Positions 15,536 through 24,571 of a DNA stretch of 64,000 nt are shown piece after piece. This stretch comes from Alphaproteobacteria bacterium (GTDB lineage Bacteria > Pseudomonadota > Alphaproteobacteria > Sphingomonadales > Emcibacteraceae). A program made the position numbers and the translations under genes. The number at the start of each line of letters is the position of its first letter. The first letter of the stretch is position 1. The notes below the pieces were generated by a model that saw only the letters and a program-made list of their open reading frames with translations, made no database searches and had not been told where the DNA came from. Location: positions 124,001 to 188,000 of the forward strand of contig JAUIDN010000002.1 of the NCBI GenBank assembly GCA_030428615.1, read 5' to 3'.

Positions 15536-16793
15536 TGTCCGCTTTCGACGGTGGTCTCAACCGGTCGATGCAACACATGCTTCAAATCTCTCTGCCGGGC
15601 TTTCAAAGTCCAGCGTCTGTCTTGGTCGTTCATTTAGTTGTCGCGCTACTGCATTAAGCTTTGCCTGCGAATGTTTTGATAAATCCGTTCCTTTGGGAAA
15701 ATATTGTCTTAGCAGGCCATTGGTGTTTTCGTTAGAGCCACGCTGCCAGGGGCTGTGAGGATCACAAAAATAAACATCAATATCTGTCGCCAGACTAAAG
15801 CGTTTATGGTCAGCCAGTTCCTTGCCTCTATCCCAGGTCAGAGATTTGTAGAGTTCCGCGGGTAGTTTCTTCGATTGCTTAATCAGTGCTGTGACCACTG
15901 TCTCTGTGTCTTTACCTTTTACCTTGGCCAGCATCACATAACGGGTATGGCGCTCTACCAGGGTGGCGATATAGCTATTATTGCTGCCCGCGATCAGATC
16001 GCCTTCCCAGTGGCCAGGTACCGCACGGTCTTCCACCGAGGCAGGGCGTTCCCGGATCGAAGCCATATTCTTAATCTGGCCAAGACCGCTATGTTTCATG
16101 GTTGAATGCTTTGATCTTCGGATTGTACGTTTTGTCCTAAGATACTGAAGCAGCTCCTTCTTCAGAACACCACGTGCCTGAACAAATAAGCTTCTGTATA
16201 TGACTTCATGGGACACTTGGTTATGCTCTTCCGCTCTGTATTTTCGCTTCAGCCATCCGGCAATCTGCTGTGGTGACCAGTGCTCTTTAAGCTTCCTGGC
16301 AACATTAAGCCTTAAAGTACGGCTCTGCGCAAGCTTGCAGAGCTTGGGCCGACATGATCTGTCCCACGCCGCCTGATCTGCGGATGTTGCTCTATAGCGT
16401 CTATGGCCTTCATTGCGTTTAATCTCACGGCTTATGGTCGAAGGAGGACGGTCAAGTTTAAGGGCTATCTGACGGATTGATAATCCGCCAACTATTCCCC
16501 TAGAAATATCTTCTCTCTCGGCAAGCGTAAGTGCTAATCGCGATCGCTTACGGTCTGGAGGACGGATGCCACCTGTGGGCGATAAAACGCTGTATATCGA
16601 TGACGATCCCCGATCAAAATAGCGGCCAATATCCTTAAGGCTATCGCCCTGCAACCACCGATCCCACATATATTTCTTCTGTTCAGCCGTGTATTTTATT
16701 CTCGTTCTATATGCCATATCAATCACTCCCTCTATTCCTATATTAGAGTAAAGTGTTGCGTTGACCAGTTGAGACCACCACCCAAAGCGGACA
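15536..16793 (-). mobile_element. Complete IS30-family insertion sequence, 1258 bp
   Basis: The element is bounded by long terminal inverted repeats, 15536-15576 and 16753-16793, which match at 35 of 41 positions and both begin TGTCCGCTTT. The single transposase gene fills it, its 3' end reaching into the left repeat as in other IS30 members. No convincing two- or three-base target duplication is visible: the bases next to the ends are AAA on the left and CTC on the right. That suggests recombination after insertion, or a boundary slightly different from that given. Confidence 0.9.
15557..16717 (-). CDS. IS30-family transposase
   Basis: A 386-residue transposase with intact domains: an N-terminal helix-turn-helix (YTAEQKKYMWDRWLQGDSLKDIGRYF), a second HTH typical of IS30 (LTLAEREDISRGIVGGLSIRQIALKLDRPPSTISREIKRN), and a DDE catalytic domain with GHWEGDLI (first Asp), LTWDRGKE (second Asp) and DPHSPWQRGSNENTNGLLRQYFPKG, where the Glu of NEN is the third acidic residue. 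The start at 16717 follows GGGAG; longer in-frame starts would run into the right inverted repeat. It looks functional. Confidence 0.95.
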   Translation of the reverse strand: MAYRTRIKYTAEQKKYMWDRWLQGDSLKDIGRYFDRGSSSIYSVLSPTGGIRPPDRKRSRLALTLAEREDISRGIVGGLSIRQIALKLDRPPSTISREIKRNEGHRRYRATSADQAAWDRSCRPKLCKLAQSRTLRLNVARKLKEHWSPQQIAGWLKRKYRAEEHNQVSHEVIYRSLFVQARGVLKKELLQYLRTKRTIRRSKHSTMKHSGLGQIKNMASIRERPASVEDRAVPGHWEGDLIAGSNNSYIATLVERHTRYVMLAKVKGKDTETVVTALIKQSKKLPAELYKSLTWDRGKELADHKRFSLATDIDVYFCDPHSPWQRGSNENTNGLLRQYFPKGTDLSKHSQAKLNAVARQLNERPRQTLDFESPAERFEACVASTG

Positions 16794-16815
16794 CTCAACG
16801 TTTTTCTAGTAAAGC

Positions 16816-17451
16816 TTATTTTTCTTCCTGCAGCTGCCCTAATTTCATTCCAATTATAGTTACTGATGGTACAGGCGAAATGTCATATTCTAAAATCTTT
16901 ACATCAGAAAACCCCGCATCATTCATTAATTTACTGACCGTCTCCGCCATTTCCAAGGCTTGTTTGCGGCTCGGTCTATTGGTTCGTGGCATGTAGGTTA
17001 TTGCTGCAATTCCGAAAGGAGTTAATATGCGATATATTTTTTCAATTATTGATTTTTGATCTTTAAAAAACTGAATAACATTCACACAATAAACTTTATC
17101 AAAGAATTGCTCCCCAAACTCGCATGTTTCAAAACGGTCATTCCATAGCTCCAACTTTCCTTCTGAAACAGCTATTGAACAACGTTTCCCCGCTTGTTCT
17201 ATCATCTCTATCGAATGGTCAATACCTACTACCTTCCCGCTACCAATATATCGTATAACTTTGCCTAACCCTATTCCTGGACCACAGCCTATTTCTAATA
17301 CATGATCGTCAGGTTTTATGTTTAACTTATCAACCGTAAAATCGTTTCTATTGATATTAGATTTGCGATTAGCCATAATCCAACCAGCAAGCCTTCCTAA
17401 CTTACCGGTTGGATGCTTAAATTGACCAACAATGTATTTGTTAAACAACAT
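16816..17451 (-). CDS. Class I SAM-dependent methyltransferase
   Basis: A 211-residue protein with the methyltransferase motif I VLEIGCGPGIGLGKV (about residues 50-64), the acidic end of strand 2, GKVVGIDHS, and motif post-I/IV DKVYCVNVIQFFKD. It belongs to the broad Methyltransf_11/UbiE-like group, so the substrate cannot be read from the sequence. The N-terminal NKYIVGQFKHPTGKLGRLAGWIMANRKS is typical of small phospholipid or quinone-type methyltransferases of this kind. It is the last gene of a three-gene unit behind a MarR regulator and a small membrane protein, 23 bases from the latter. The coding sequence is notably AT-rich. Confidence 0.88.
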   Translation of the reverse strand: MLFNKYIVGQFKHPTGKLGRLAGWIMANRKSNINRNDFTVDKLNIKPDDHVLEIGCGPGIGLGKVIRYIGSGKVVGIDHSIEMIEQAGKRCSIAVSEGKLELWNDRFETCEFGEQFFDKVYCVNVIQFFKDQKSIIEKIYRILTPFGIAAITYMPRTNRPSRKQALEMAETVSKLMNDAGFSDVKILEYDISPVPSVTIIGMKLGQLQEEK

Positions 17452-17474
17452 GAGTAAAATAAATTATTGATATA

Positions 17475-17711
17475 TTAATGAGTTAGGTTATTGGCTCTCC
17501 GGCGACCAATATTTAAGACAAAAACTATCACAGCAATATTTGCTGTAATCATAAAAGCATGTTTAAATTGAATAGTTTGTAAGCCAAATAGTTCTGAGGC
17601 CGTGCTGTTCCATGACCAAAGTAGCAACACACTCCATAAAAAAAGAGCGGATATAGCTAACAAGATACCTTTTATCATTCTATTTTTTCTCAATTCTGTT
17701 TCATTACTCAT
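17475..17711 (-). CDS. Small two-helix membrane protein, unknown function
   Basis: A 78-residue protein starting at ATG 17711 (MSNETELRK), with AAGGAG seven bases upstream and its start overlapping the end of marR by eight bases. Two hydrophobic segments are seen, GILLAISALFLWSVLLLW and AFMITANIAVIVFVLNI, separated by about 20 polar residues, with a basic C-terminus (GRRRANN) probably cytoplasmic. No family is recognised. The overlap with marR implies translational coupling, and the methyltransferase follows closely. Confidence 0.72.
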   Translation of the reverse strand: MSNETELRKNRMIKGILLAISALFLWSVLLLWSWNSTASELFGLQTIQFKHAFMITANIAVIVFVLNIGRRRANNLTH

Positions 17712-18150
17712 TTTCAACTCCTTCAAGTAGTGAGGTTAGTTTATTGATCACGCTAGACGTTGTTGCAATTTCGTGATCAGTGAATTTTTTAGAAATATCA
17801 TTCATGAAATCTGTTTCACGCCGAAGAATAATTTCGAATTTGCTTTTCCCTAACTTCGTAAGTGAAATCAGGAACGTACGCTTATCCTTCGGATTATTTC
17901 TACTTTTGACAATGTCATGTTTAGATAAACTATTAACTATTACCTGAATGTGTTGGCGCGACACGCCCTTTTCTCGTGCAATGTCGGGAACTGTCTTCAC
18001 CTCGTTAGGATACAGACTTTCTATGACTGCGCGAGCAGATGCATTTACACTAATATCGTTGTGCAATTCATCAGCAGTAAATTTTAAAACATTAAAACAG
18101 TGACGTATCTCGTTAATAACTAGCTTAATATTAATTCCGTCGGTATTCAT
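17704..18150 (-). CDS. MarR-family transcriptional regulator of the methyltransferase operon
   Basis: A 148-residue protein starting at ATG 18150 with GGAAAGG upstream; a TTG five codons earlier is less likely. The winged helix is recognisable: IESLYPNEVKTVPDIAREKGVSRQHIQVIVNSLSKHDIV, with recognition helix VSRQHIQVIVNSL and the wing NNPKDKRTFLISLTKLGKS. It heads an AT-rich operon with a two-helix membrane protein and a methyltransferase. Two identical-pattern palindromes upstream are the probable binding sites, giving autoregulated control of the operon. Confidence 0.88.
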   Translation of the reverse strand: MNTDGINIKLVINEIRHCFNVLKFTADELHNDISVNASARAVIESLYPNEVKTVPDIAREKGVSRQHIQVIVNSLSKHDIVKSRNNPKDKRTFLISLTKLGKSKFEIILRRETDFMNDISKKFTDHEIATTSSVINKLTSLLEGVENE

Positions 18151-18193
18151 TAATAACCTTTCCAATCACTTGACATTTGCTCAAACTACAACA

Positions 18194-18234
18194 TGACAAT
18201 ATACTTGTCAATACATTTGACAATAATGTTGTCA
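18194..18234 (-). promoter_or_regulatory. Twin TGACAA-N5-TTGTCA operators of the marR operon
   Basis: TGACAATATACTTGTCA (18194-18210) and TGACAATAATGTTGTCA (18218-18234) share the same six-base arms and five-base spacing and are centred 24 bases apart. They lie 44-84 bases before the marR start. A weaker half-site, TTGACA, is at 18170-18175. Confidence 0.72.
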
Positions 18235-18353
18235 TTAAAAATATAACTAATTGTTATTAAATATTATAATTGTATTCATTTATGTATTTATAGGTGAATA
18301 TTAATCCAGATAAAATGTAGAATTAATGAAAGAAGGTTTATTGTTGACCGTCT

Positions 18354-18365
18354 GCTTTGGGTCGG
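18354..18365. repeat. Right copy of the 12-base inverted repeat bounding the accessory island
   Basis: GCTTTGGGTCGG is the exact complement of 14171-14182. With the preceding GTCT it resembles the TGTCCGCTTTGGGT end of the IS30-type element. It lies 24 bases past the end of hutG, where the histidine cluster resumes. Confidence 0.45.
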
Positions 18366-18388
18366 AAGCCGCCGTGGAGAAATCAGAT

Positions 18389-19156
18389 TTATTCAAGAAT
18401 TGTTTCAAGTAGCGATTTTAAAACCGGTCTTAATCTTTCCGCCTTATCATCCCTGAATTTGACGGGCGGGTCTTCATCCATATAGGTGATTTGCGATATT
18501 TCAAGCTGTATGGCGTTGATTAAATTTTTCGGATTGCCGTAATGACGGGTGATGTACCCCCCTTTAAACCGGCCATTAAGCGCAGCCGTATAATTTGAGC
18601 TGCGGATAATTTCATCAAGCCTTTCAACAAGGTCGTGATCGGCGGACGTTCCGTTCCCTGTGCCAAGGTTTAAATCCGGCAGCCGCCCGTCAAAAAGTTC
18701 GGGAACATGACTTTTAATGGAGTGGGCATCCCAAAGGGCGGCTTTGCCATGAATTTCTTTTAACCGCGTCAGTTCCGATGCAATTTTGTCATGGTAGGGT
18801 TTCCAGTATTTTTCCGTGCGTGTGTGAGCATCCGGTTGGTGGCCGTCCTGATATATTGGGTCACCGTCGAATGTCGTGGTCGGGCAAAGTTCGGTGACTT
18901 TTTTACCCGGATAAAGGCTGACACCGTCGGTGCCACGGTTAAGATCGATGACATAACGGCTGTATTTGGCGGCAATGATTGAAACATCCATATCCCGTAA
19001 AAAATCATAAAGACGGTCGATATACCAGTCCGTATCCACAAGCGATAGGGCCGCATCGGTCATCGTTTTTTTTATGTCATCCGGTATATCAAGGCCGACA
19101 TGGGGCATGCTGACCAGAAGGGGTCTTGATCCTTTATGAAAATGAAACGGGGTCAA
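18389..19156 (-). CDS. hutG: N-formylglutamate amidohydrolase
   Basis: A 255-residue hydrolase of the N-formylglutamate deformylase family. LLVSMPHVGLDIPDDI at the N-terminus, VDLTDWY-like LVDTDWYIDRLYDF, YVIDLNRGTDG and LWDAHSIKSHVP are the conserved blocks, with His and Asp residues placed for metal binding. It releases formate from N-formylglutamate, the last step of the five-step histidine pathway. Its start overlaps the hutH stop by four bases, so the two are translationally coupled. Presence together with hutF defines the formylglutamate branch rather than the formamide (formiminoglutamase) branch. Confidence 0.93.
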   Translation of the reverse strand: MTPFHFHKGSRPLLVSMPHVGLDIPDDIKKTMTDAALSLVDTDWYIDRLYDFLRDMDVSIIAAKYSRYVIDLNRGTDGVSLYPGKKVTELCPTTTFDGDPIYQDGHQPDAHTRTEKYWKPYHDKIASELTRLKEIHGKAALWDAHSIKSHVPELFDGRLPDLNLGTGNGTSADHDLVERLDEIIRSSNYTAALNGRFKGGYITRHYGNPKNLINAIQLEISQITYMDEDPPVKFRDDKAERLRPVLKSLLETILE

Positions 19157-20685
19157 AGCGCGCCGCCCGATGGCAGGATTTTCACCGCATGTTCACTAAA
19201 ATCCCCGGCGAGCACCATTTTTGTTGCGTTTTCAAGGTCAGGCGCGAAATAACGGTCTTCCGTATAATGGGGCACCGTCGATCTTATTTTTTTATGCACG
19301 ATTGAAAGCTTTGCTGATGTCCTATGGGGTGCCCTGAAATCAATACCCTGCGCCGCGGCGAGAAGCTCGATACCGATTACGGTCGCGCCGTTAAAACACA
19401 TTTCGGTCAGGCGCCGGGCGCCGTATGTTGCCATGCTGACGTGGTCTTCCTGATTGGCGGACGTGGGGATGCTGTCAACGCTGGACGGATGAGCCATTGT
19501 TTTATTTTCGGACACCAGTGCGGCGGCCGAGACCTGCGCAATCATAAAACCGGAATTAACACCGCTGTTTTTAACAAGAAACGGCGGCAGGTCGCTCATT
19601 TTCGGGTCAACCATGATGGAGAGGCGCCGTTCAGAGATCGACGCGATTTCACAAACCGCCATCGCCAGCATATCCGCCGCAAAGGCCACGGGTTCTGCAT
19701 GGAAATTACCGCCGGAAATAACATCGCCATTATCGATGAAAATAAGCGGGTTATCGGTTACCGCGTTGGCTTCGATCAGAAGCGTTGTCGCCGCATTTCG
19801 GATAAGGTCAAGACACGCCCCCATCACCTGTGGCTGGCAGCGCAGGGAATATGGATCCTGCACCTTTTCGCAGTCTTCATGTGATTTGTTAATGTCACTT
19901 CCCGCCATGAGTTCAAGATAAAGCGGGGCGACATCAATTTGCCCCGGTTGACCGCGTGCCATGTGAATTCGCGGATCAAACGGCGCGACGCTGCCCATTA
20001 AGGCATCAATGCTCATAGAACCCGCAACCACCGCGGCGGCAAATATATCTTCGGTTTGAAAAAGCCCCTTTAAGGCCAGTGCTGTTGAGACCTGCGTCCC
20101 GTTTAGAAAAGCCAGTCCTTCCTTGGAGCTTAATTTATGGGCTTTAAGTCCGGCTTTTTTTAACCCCTGCTTCGCGGGCATGCGTTTGCCCTTAAGCCTG
20201 ACGAAGCCTTCCCCCATAAGCGCACATGTCATGTGGGCCAGCGGCGCCAGATCACCGGACGCACCAACCGACCCTTTTTCCGGAATTTCAGCAATAAGCC
20301 CCGCGTTTACGAAAGATAAAAACGCCTCCATGGTGGAGGCACGAATACCCGAATGACCCTGTGCCAAGCTGGAAATTTTTAAAACATAAATCAGCCTGAC
20401 CACATCGTCAGGAAGCGGTGTTCCTACACCGGTGCTGTGGGACAGGACGAGATTGGTTTGCAATTTCGTAAGTTGATCATCCGGGATTGAGGTTTGCGCC
20501 AAAAGTCCGAACCCCGTGTTGATGCCGTAAACGGTTTTTCCCTGATCGGTGATATCGTCAACCACCTTGCGCGCGGCGCGGATCATGTCCCACGCACCGG
20601 GTGCGAGGCTTATGTCACATGGCGCGCGGTAAATTTCACGCAGTTTGGACAGGGTCATTTCACCGGGTTTGATCACAAATGTCAT
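19153..20685 (-). CDS. hutH: Histidine ammonia-lyase
   Basis: A 510-residue enzyme of normal length. The self-formed MIO cofactor comes from Ala142-Ser143-Gly144 in GSVGASGDLAPLAHM, and the active-site tyrosine region TVYGINTGFG (about 51-60) is intact. It removes ammonia from histidine to give urocanate, the first step of histidine breakdown. It is three bases downstream of hutU and overlaps hutG, forming a hutU-hutH-hutG transcription unit with a HutC-type operator in front of hutU. Confidence 0.97.
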   Translation of the reverse strand: MTFVIKPGEMTLSKLREIYRAPCDISLAPGAWDMIRAARKVVDDITDQGKTVYGINTGFGLLAQTSIPDDQLTKLQTNLVLSHSTGVGTPLPDDVVRLIYVLKISSLAQGHSGIRASTMEAFLSFVNAGLIAEIPEKGSVGASGDLAPLAHMTCALMGEGFVRLKGKRMPAKQGLKKAGLKAHKLSSKEGLAFLNGTQVSTALALKGLFQTEDIFAAAVVAGSMSIDALMGSVAPFDPRIHMARGQPGQIDVAPLYLELMAGSDINKSHEDCEKVQDPYSLRCQPQVMGACLDLIRNAATTLLIEANAVTDNPLIFIDNGDVISGGNFHAEPVAFAADMLAMAVCEIASISERRLSIMVDPKMSDLPPFLVKNSGVNSGFMIAQVSAAALVSENKTMAHPSSVDSIPTSANQEDHVSMATYGARRLTEMCFNGATVIGIELLAAAQGIDFRAPHRTSAKLSIVHKKIRSTVPHYTEDRYFAPDLENATKMVLAGDFSEHAVKILPSGGAL

Positions 20686-20688
20686 TTT

Positions 20689-22359
20689 TTAATCCTTCAG
20701 CATGGGAAGATTGAGGCCTTTTTCCCGGGCACATTCACGGGCAATTTCATACCCCGCATCGGCATGACGCATAACGCCCGTTGCCGGATCGTTCCAGAGA
20801 ACGCGGCCAATGCGCGCGGCGGCATCATCGGTCCCGTCGCACATAACGACAACGCCGCTATGCTGCGAAAATCCCATACCGACCCCGCCGCCGTGGTGAA
20901 GTGATACCCATGTCGCGCCGCTTGCCGTATTTAAAAGCGCATTCAAAAGCGGCCAGTCGGAAACGGCGTCCGAGCCGTCCATCATGCTTTCCGTTTCGCG
21001 GTTTGGGCTGGCGACCGATCCGGAATCGAGATGGTCCCGCCCGATGACAATAGGGGCGCTTAGTTCACCGGTTTTTACCATTTCATTAAAAGCAAGCCCC
21101 AGACGGTGCCGATCCCCCAGCCCGACCCAGCAAATACGCGCGGGCAACCCCTGAAACTGGATGCGTTCCCGCGCCATATCAAGCCAGTTATGAAGATGGG
21201 GATTATCGGGGATAAGCTCCTTAACCTTCTGATCGGTTTTATAGATATCTTCAGGGTCACCGCTGAGCGCCGCCCAACGAAACGGCCCAATACCCCGACA
21301 GAACAGCGGGCGCACATAAGCCGGAACAAAGCCCGGAAAATCAAAGGCATTTTTAACGCCATTATCAAACGCCACCTGACGGATATTATTTCCGTAATCG
21401 AATGTGGGAATACCCATATTGTGATATTCAAGCATTGCTTTAACGTGGATGGCCATCGCTTCTTTTGCGGCGCGCTCGACTTCTTTGGGGGCAGTTTCAA
21501 TTTTGCTTTCCCATTCGTCAACCGTCCATCCGACCGGCAGATACCCGTTAACCGGATCATGAGCCGATGTCTGATCGGTTACCGCATCAGGGCGGATATC
21601 ACGGCGAACCATTTCAGGGATAATTTCCGCGGCATTTCCAAGCAATCCCACAGACACCGCCTCCCCTTTTGACGTCGCGTCCTCAATAAACGCCATCGCA
21701 TCATCAAGTGTCTCGGCGCGCTTATCAAGATATCCTGTGCGCAGGCGGAAATCGATCCGGTTAGATCGGCATTCAATCGCGAGCATACTTGCCCCCGCCA
21801 TGGTCGCTGCTAACGGCTGCGCGCCGCCCATGCCGCCAAGTCCGCCGGTTAAAATCCACTTTCCTGTCAAATCGCCGCCAAAATGCTGTCGTCCCATTTC
21901 AACAAATGTTTCATAGGTACCCTGCACGATGCCCTGGCTGCCGATATAAATCCAGCTTCCGGCGGTCATTTGCCCGTACATCATCAGACCTTTTTTATCC
22001 AGTTCATTAAAATGATCCCAGGTCGCCCAATGCGGTACCAGATTTGAATTGGCGATCAACACGCGCGGTGCATTTTCATGCGTTCTGAATATACCGACCG
22101 GCTTGCCGGATTGGACAAGCAATGTTTCATCGATTTCAAGGTTTTTTAGGCTTTCCACGATCTTATCAAAACATTCCCAGTTACGCGCCGCACGCCCGAT
22201 GCCGCCATAAACAACAAGATCTTCCGGGCGCTCCGCAACATCAGGGTCAAGATTATTCATCAACATACGCAGCGGCGCTTCCGTCGCCCAGCTTTTTGCA
22301 TTGAGGTCAGGCCCCGTGGGCGCTTTGATCATGCGGATATTTGATTTTTGATCTGACAT
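20689..22359 (-). CDS. hutU: Urocanate hydratase
   Basis: A 556-residue urocanase of full length. Conserved blocks include [13 protein letters not shown]-like [14 protein letters not shown] at the start, [20 protein letters not shown] (the NAD-binding glycine region), and [20 protein letters not shown] with the cysteine near the active site. It hydrates urocanate to imidazolonepropionate using tightly bound NAD+. It heads the hutUHG unit; a TGTATATACA palindrome lies just upstream of its start. Confidence 0.97.
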   Translation of the reverse strand: MSDQKSNIRMIKAPTGPDLNAKSWATEAPLRMLMNNLDPDVAERPEDLVVYGGIGRAARNWECFDKIVESLKNLEIDETLLVQSGKPVGIFRTHENAPRVLIANSNLVPHWATWDHFNELDKKGLMMYGQMTAGSWIYIGSQGIVQGTYETFVEMGRQHFGGDLTGKWILTGGLGGMGGAQPLAATMAGASMLAIECRSNRIDFRLRTGYLDKRAETLDDAMAFIEDATSKGEAVSVGLLGNAAEIIPEMVRRDIRPDAVTDQTSAHDPVNGYLPVGWTVDEWESKIETAPKEVERAAKEAMAIHVKAMLEYHNMGIPTFDYGNNIRQVAFDNGVKNAFDFPGFVPAYVRPLFCRGIGPFRWAALSGDPEDIYKTDQKVKELIPDNPHLHNWLDMARERIQFQGLPARICWVGLGDRHRLGLAFNEMVKTGELSAPIVIGRDHLDSGSVASPNRETESMMDGSDAVSDWPLLNALLNTASGATWVSLHHGGGVGMGFSQHSGVVVMCDGTDDAAARIGRVLWNDPATGVMRHADAGYEIARECAREKGLNLPMLKD

Positions 22360-22368
22360 TCATCTTTC

Positions 22369-22381
22369 CTGTATATACAAG
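22369..22381 (-). promoter_or_regulatory. HutC-type operator before hutU
   Basis: CTGTATATACAAG contains the palindrome TGTATATACA (22370-22379), about ten bases before the hutU start. The same core occurs before hutC and between hutF and hutI. Confidence 0.7.
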
Positions 22382-22427
22382 TTAAATTTTGAAACCGCAC
22401 CCTTATCACAAAAAGGGTGTTTCTGGT

Positions 22428-23147
22428 TTATTCCGGTTTAAAAAGACCCGAAAGCTCGTATCGTGAGCCCGGGTGATACAATTGCGCTGTGGACGCCACA
22501 CGACCTTTAGCCCAGGTCCGTCTTTCAATAAGCAGGCAGGCTTCATCATCGCTCATATCCAACAGGGATTTTATCCCTTCCGGTGCGAGGATGGCCTTAA
22601 CGACATGCTCCACTTTTTGAAGCGGTGCCATTTTTATAAGATATTCGTAGGGCGTATGTTTGGTAAAATCCTGATCCCCATAACCCGGTACCACATCTTC
22701 ATTAACCAGACGATCTTCAAGCTGTATGGGGATGCCCCGTTCTTTATGAATAATCTGGGTATGCGTAAGCGGCGTGCCAACATCAATATTCATGTAAGTG
22801 GCTATTTTTTCGTTGGCTTTCACCATTTCGCATGTGAGAACTCTGGCACTGTATTCATGGTGACGCGCTCTTATTTCATCAGCGATATTATTAATTTCAA
22901 GCGGATTGCTTTTGGCTTTGAGCTCCGCGACAAAGGTACCGACCCCCGCAACACGGATCAGATATCCTTCATCGGTAAGTTCGCGAAGCGCGCGGTTCGT
23001 TGTCATGCGGGAGACGGAAAATTCCTTAACCAGTTCATTTTCAGACGGCACACGTGTTGATGCCATCCATTCGCCGCTGTCGATCCGCGCGAGAATATGA
23101 TTTTTGATTTTTCGGTACATCGGTTCCGATTTCAAATCCGTCGTCAT
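22428..23147 (-). CDS. hutC: Histidine utilisation repressor (GntR/HutC family)
   Basis: A 239-residue regulator with a GntR-type winged helix in the first 75 residues (MYRKIKNHILARIDSGEW, VPSENELVKEFSVSRMTTNRALREL) and a UTRA effector domain after it (ending in SRYELSGLFKP). HutC proteins are known to bind urocanate and release hut promoters. It is preceded by AAAGGGACAG. Operators with the core TGTATATACA are found before hutU, before hutC itself and between hutF and hutI, so it should control the whole cluster and its own synthesis. Confidence 0.95.
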   Translation of the reverse strand: MTTDLKSEPMYRKIKNHILARIDSGEWMASTRVPSENELVKEFSVSRMTTNRALRELTDEGYLIRVAGVGTFVAELKAKSNPLEINNIADEIRARHHEYSARVLTCEMVKANEKIATYMNIDVGTPLTHTQIIHKERGIPIQLEDRLVNEDVVPGYGDQDFTKHTPYEYLIKMAPLQKVEHVVKAILAPEGIKSLLDMSDDEACLLIERRTWAKGRVASTAQLYHPGSRYELSGLFKPE

Positions 23148-23183
23148 CTTCTGTCCCTTTTTTTCCGGTTAAACAATATGATC

Positions 23184-23195
23184 CTGTATATACAA
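23184..23195 (-). promoter_or_regulatory. HutC-type operator before hutC
   Basis: CTGTATATACAA with the palindromic core TGTATATACA at 23185-23194, in the 49-base space between hutF and hutC. Confidence 0.7.
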
Positions 23196-23196
23196 G

Positions 23197-24552
23197 TTAG
23201 TCAAGTATTTTTTGCAGCGACATCATTGCCGCCGCAAATTCAGCCGCAATCTGCCGCTCATTTTCATGTTTATAGTCGGAGATCACTTTATTTCCCGCGA
23301 CATAGACATCTTTAACCGGGTTGACATTGCCGCTGAAAATAAACCGGTCGATCATATTTTCCTTTGGTGTTCCGGCAAGCAGCGGCGACCTGTCATCAAG
23401 CACGATAATATCGGCGCGTTTTCCGATATCAATTACGCCATTGTTAAATCCGCTTGCCCGTGCACCGCCACGCAGGGCTTTCAAATATAAACTGGTGCCG
23501 GTGTGACTTTCTTTTTCGTCGGCCGATATATTACGCCTTTGATGAATGAGCCGCTGGCCATATTCGAGCAGGCGGAGTTCTTCAATCACGCTGACCGAAA
23601 TATGACTGTCCGATCCGATGGCAATTTCACCACCACTTTCAAGATAATTGTTCAGTGGGAAAATGCCGTCACCCAGGTTTGCTTCCGTTGTCGGGCATAA
23701 CCCCACAACGGCCCCTGATTTTGCAATCATGCCTGCTTCGGCATCGGTGATGTGGGTCGCGTGGATCAAACACCAGTTTTCGTCCACCTCCGTATTCTCA
23801 AAAATCCATTCGACCGGTCGCAGGCCAGAATGTGCTATGCTATCTGTAACTTCCTGTTTTTGTTCGGAAATATGAATATGAACGGGGCCATCAATTTTTC
23901 TTTGACGTAAGCATTCCTTTAGCGCATCTTCCGGTACTGCCCTTAAGCTGTGAAAAGCCATTCCCACATGCATGTTGTCTAAATTGCCGCACGCTGATGA
24001 CAACGCATCCGTTAAGTCGATAAATTCATCAACCGAATGGGCGAAACGTCTTTGCTGATCCGTTAAAGGCAGGTGACCAAAACCGGAAGACATATAAAGG
24101 ACCGGCAGATGACAAAGTGCAATTCCCATCGATTGCGCCGCTTCCATGATGGCATGGGACATTGCGGCGTTTCCGCTTTCGTCATGATGAAGATAATGGA
24201 ATTCCGAAACGCTGATATACCCCGCCTTTAACATTTCAACATAAAGCTGCGATGTAATAATACGAAGATCGGCCGCCGTTATTTTACCGGCGACACGGTA
24301 CATGATATCACGCCAGGTCCAGAAACTGTCCTGCCGTGACGTGGAATATTCCGCAAGTCCCGCCATTGCCCGCTGAAACGCATGACTGTGAATATTATTC
24401 ATACCGGGCATGGCAAAACCGTCCACGGCTTTTTCCGCGCCATGATAATCCCGCTCAATGTTCGTGATATACCCGGCCGGATCCAGCGACAGTTTGACAT
24501 TATCGGCCCAACCGGTTGCTAAAAGAGCGGATTTGAATATAATGCTTTTCAT
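23197..24552 (-). CDS. hutF: Formimidoylglutamate deiminase
   Basis: A 451-residue amidohydrolase-superfamily enzyme. GFAMPGMNNIHSHAFQRAMAGLAEY supplies the HxH metal ligands; LIHATHITDAE and IAIGSDSHISVS hold the later His and Asp. HutF converts N-formimidoylglutamate to N-formylglutamate and ammonia, feeding hutG. It is divergent from hutI, with the best HutC-type palindrome between them, and is followed by hutC in the same direction. Confidence 0.95.
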   Translation of the reverse strand: MKSIIFKSALLATGWADNVKLSLDPAGYITNIERDYHGAEKAVDGFAMPGMNNIHSHAFQRAMAGLAEYSTSRQDSFWTWRDIMYRVAGKITAADLRIITSQLYVEMLKAGYISVSEFHYLHHDESGNAAMSHAIMEAAQSMGIALCHLPVLYMSSGFGHLPLTDQQRRFAHSVDEFIDLTDALSSACGNLDNMHVGMAFHSLRAVPEDALKECLRQRKIDGPVHIHISEQKQEVTDSIAHSGLRPVEWIFENTEVDENWCLIHATHITDAEAGMIAKSGAVVGLCPTTEANLGDGIFPLNNYLESGGEIAIGSDSHISVSVIEELRLLEYGQRLIHQRRNISADEKESHTGTSLYLKALRGGARASGFNNGVIDIGKRADIIVLDDRSPLLAGTPKENMIDRFIFSGNVNPVKDVYVAGNKVISDYKHENERQIAAEFAAAMMSLQKILD

Positions 24553-24571
24553 ATTTCAATAATCTGAATAT

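Noticed and set aside
19324-19884. A 186-codon plus-strand frame opposite hutH
   Set aside because: Codon bias of the sense gene leaves this frame open by chance; no start signal.
21106-21672. A 188-codon open frame on the plus strand inside hutU
   Set aside because: It lies wholly within a strongly conserved enzyme gene on the other strand, has no ribosome site and no recognisable domain.
22473-23060. A 195-codon open frame on the plus strand opposite hutC
   Set aside because: Shadow of the GntR-type regulator; composition is unlike a protein and no start signal is present.
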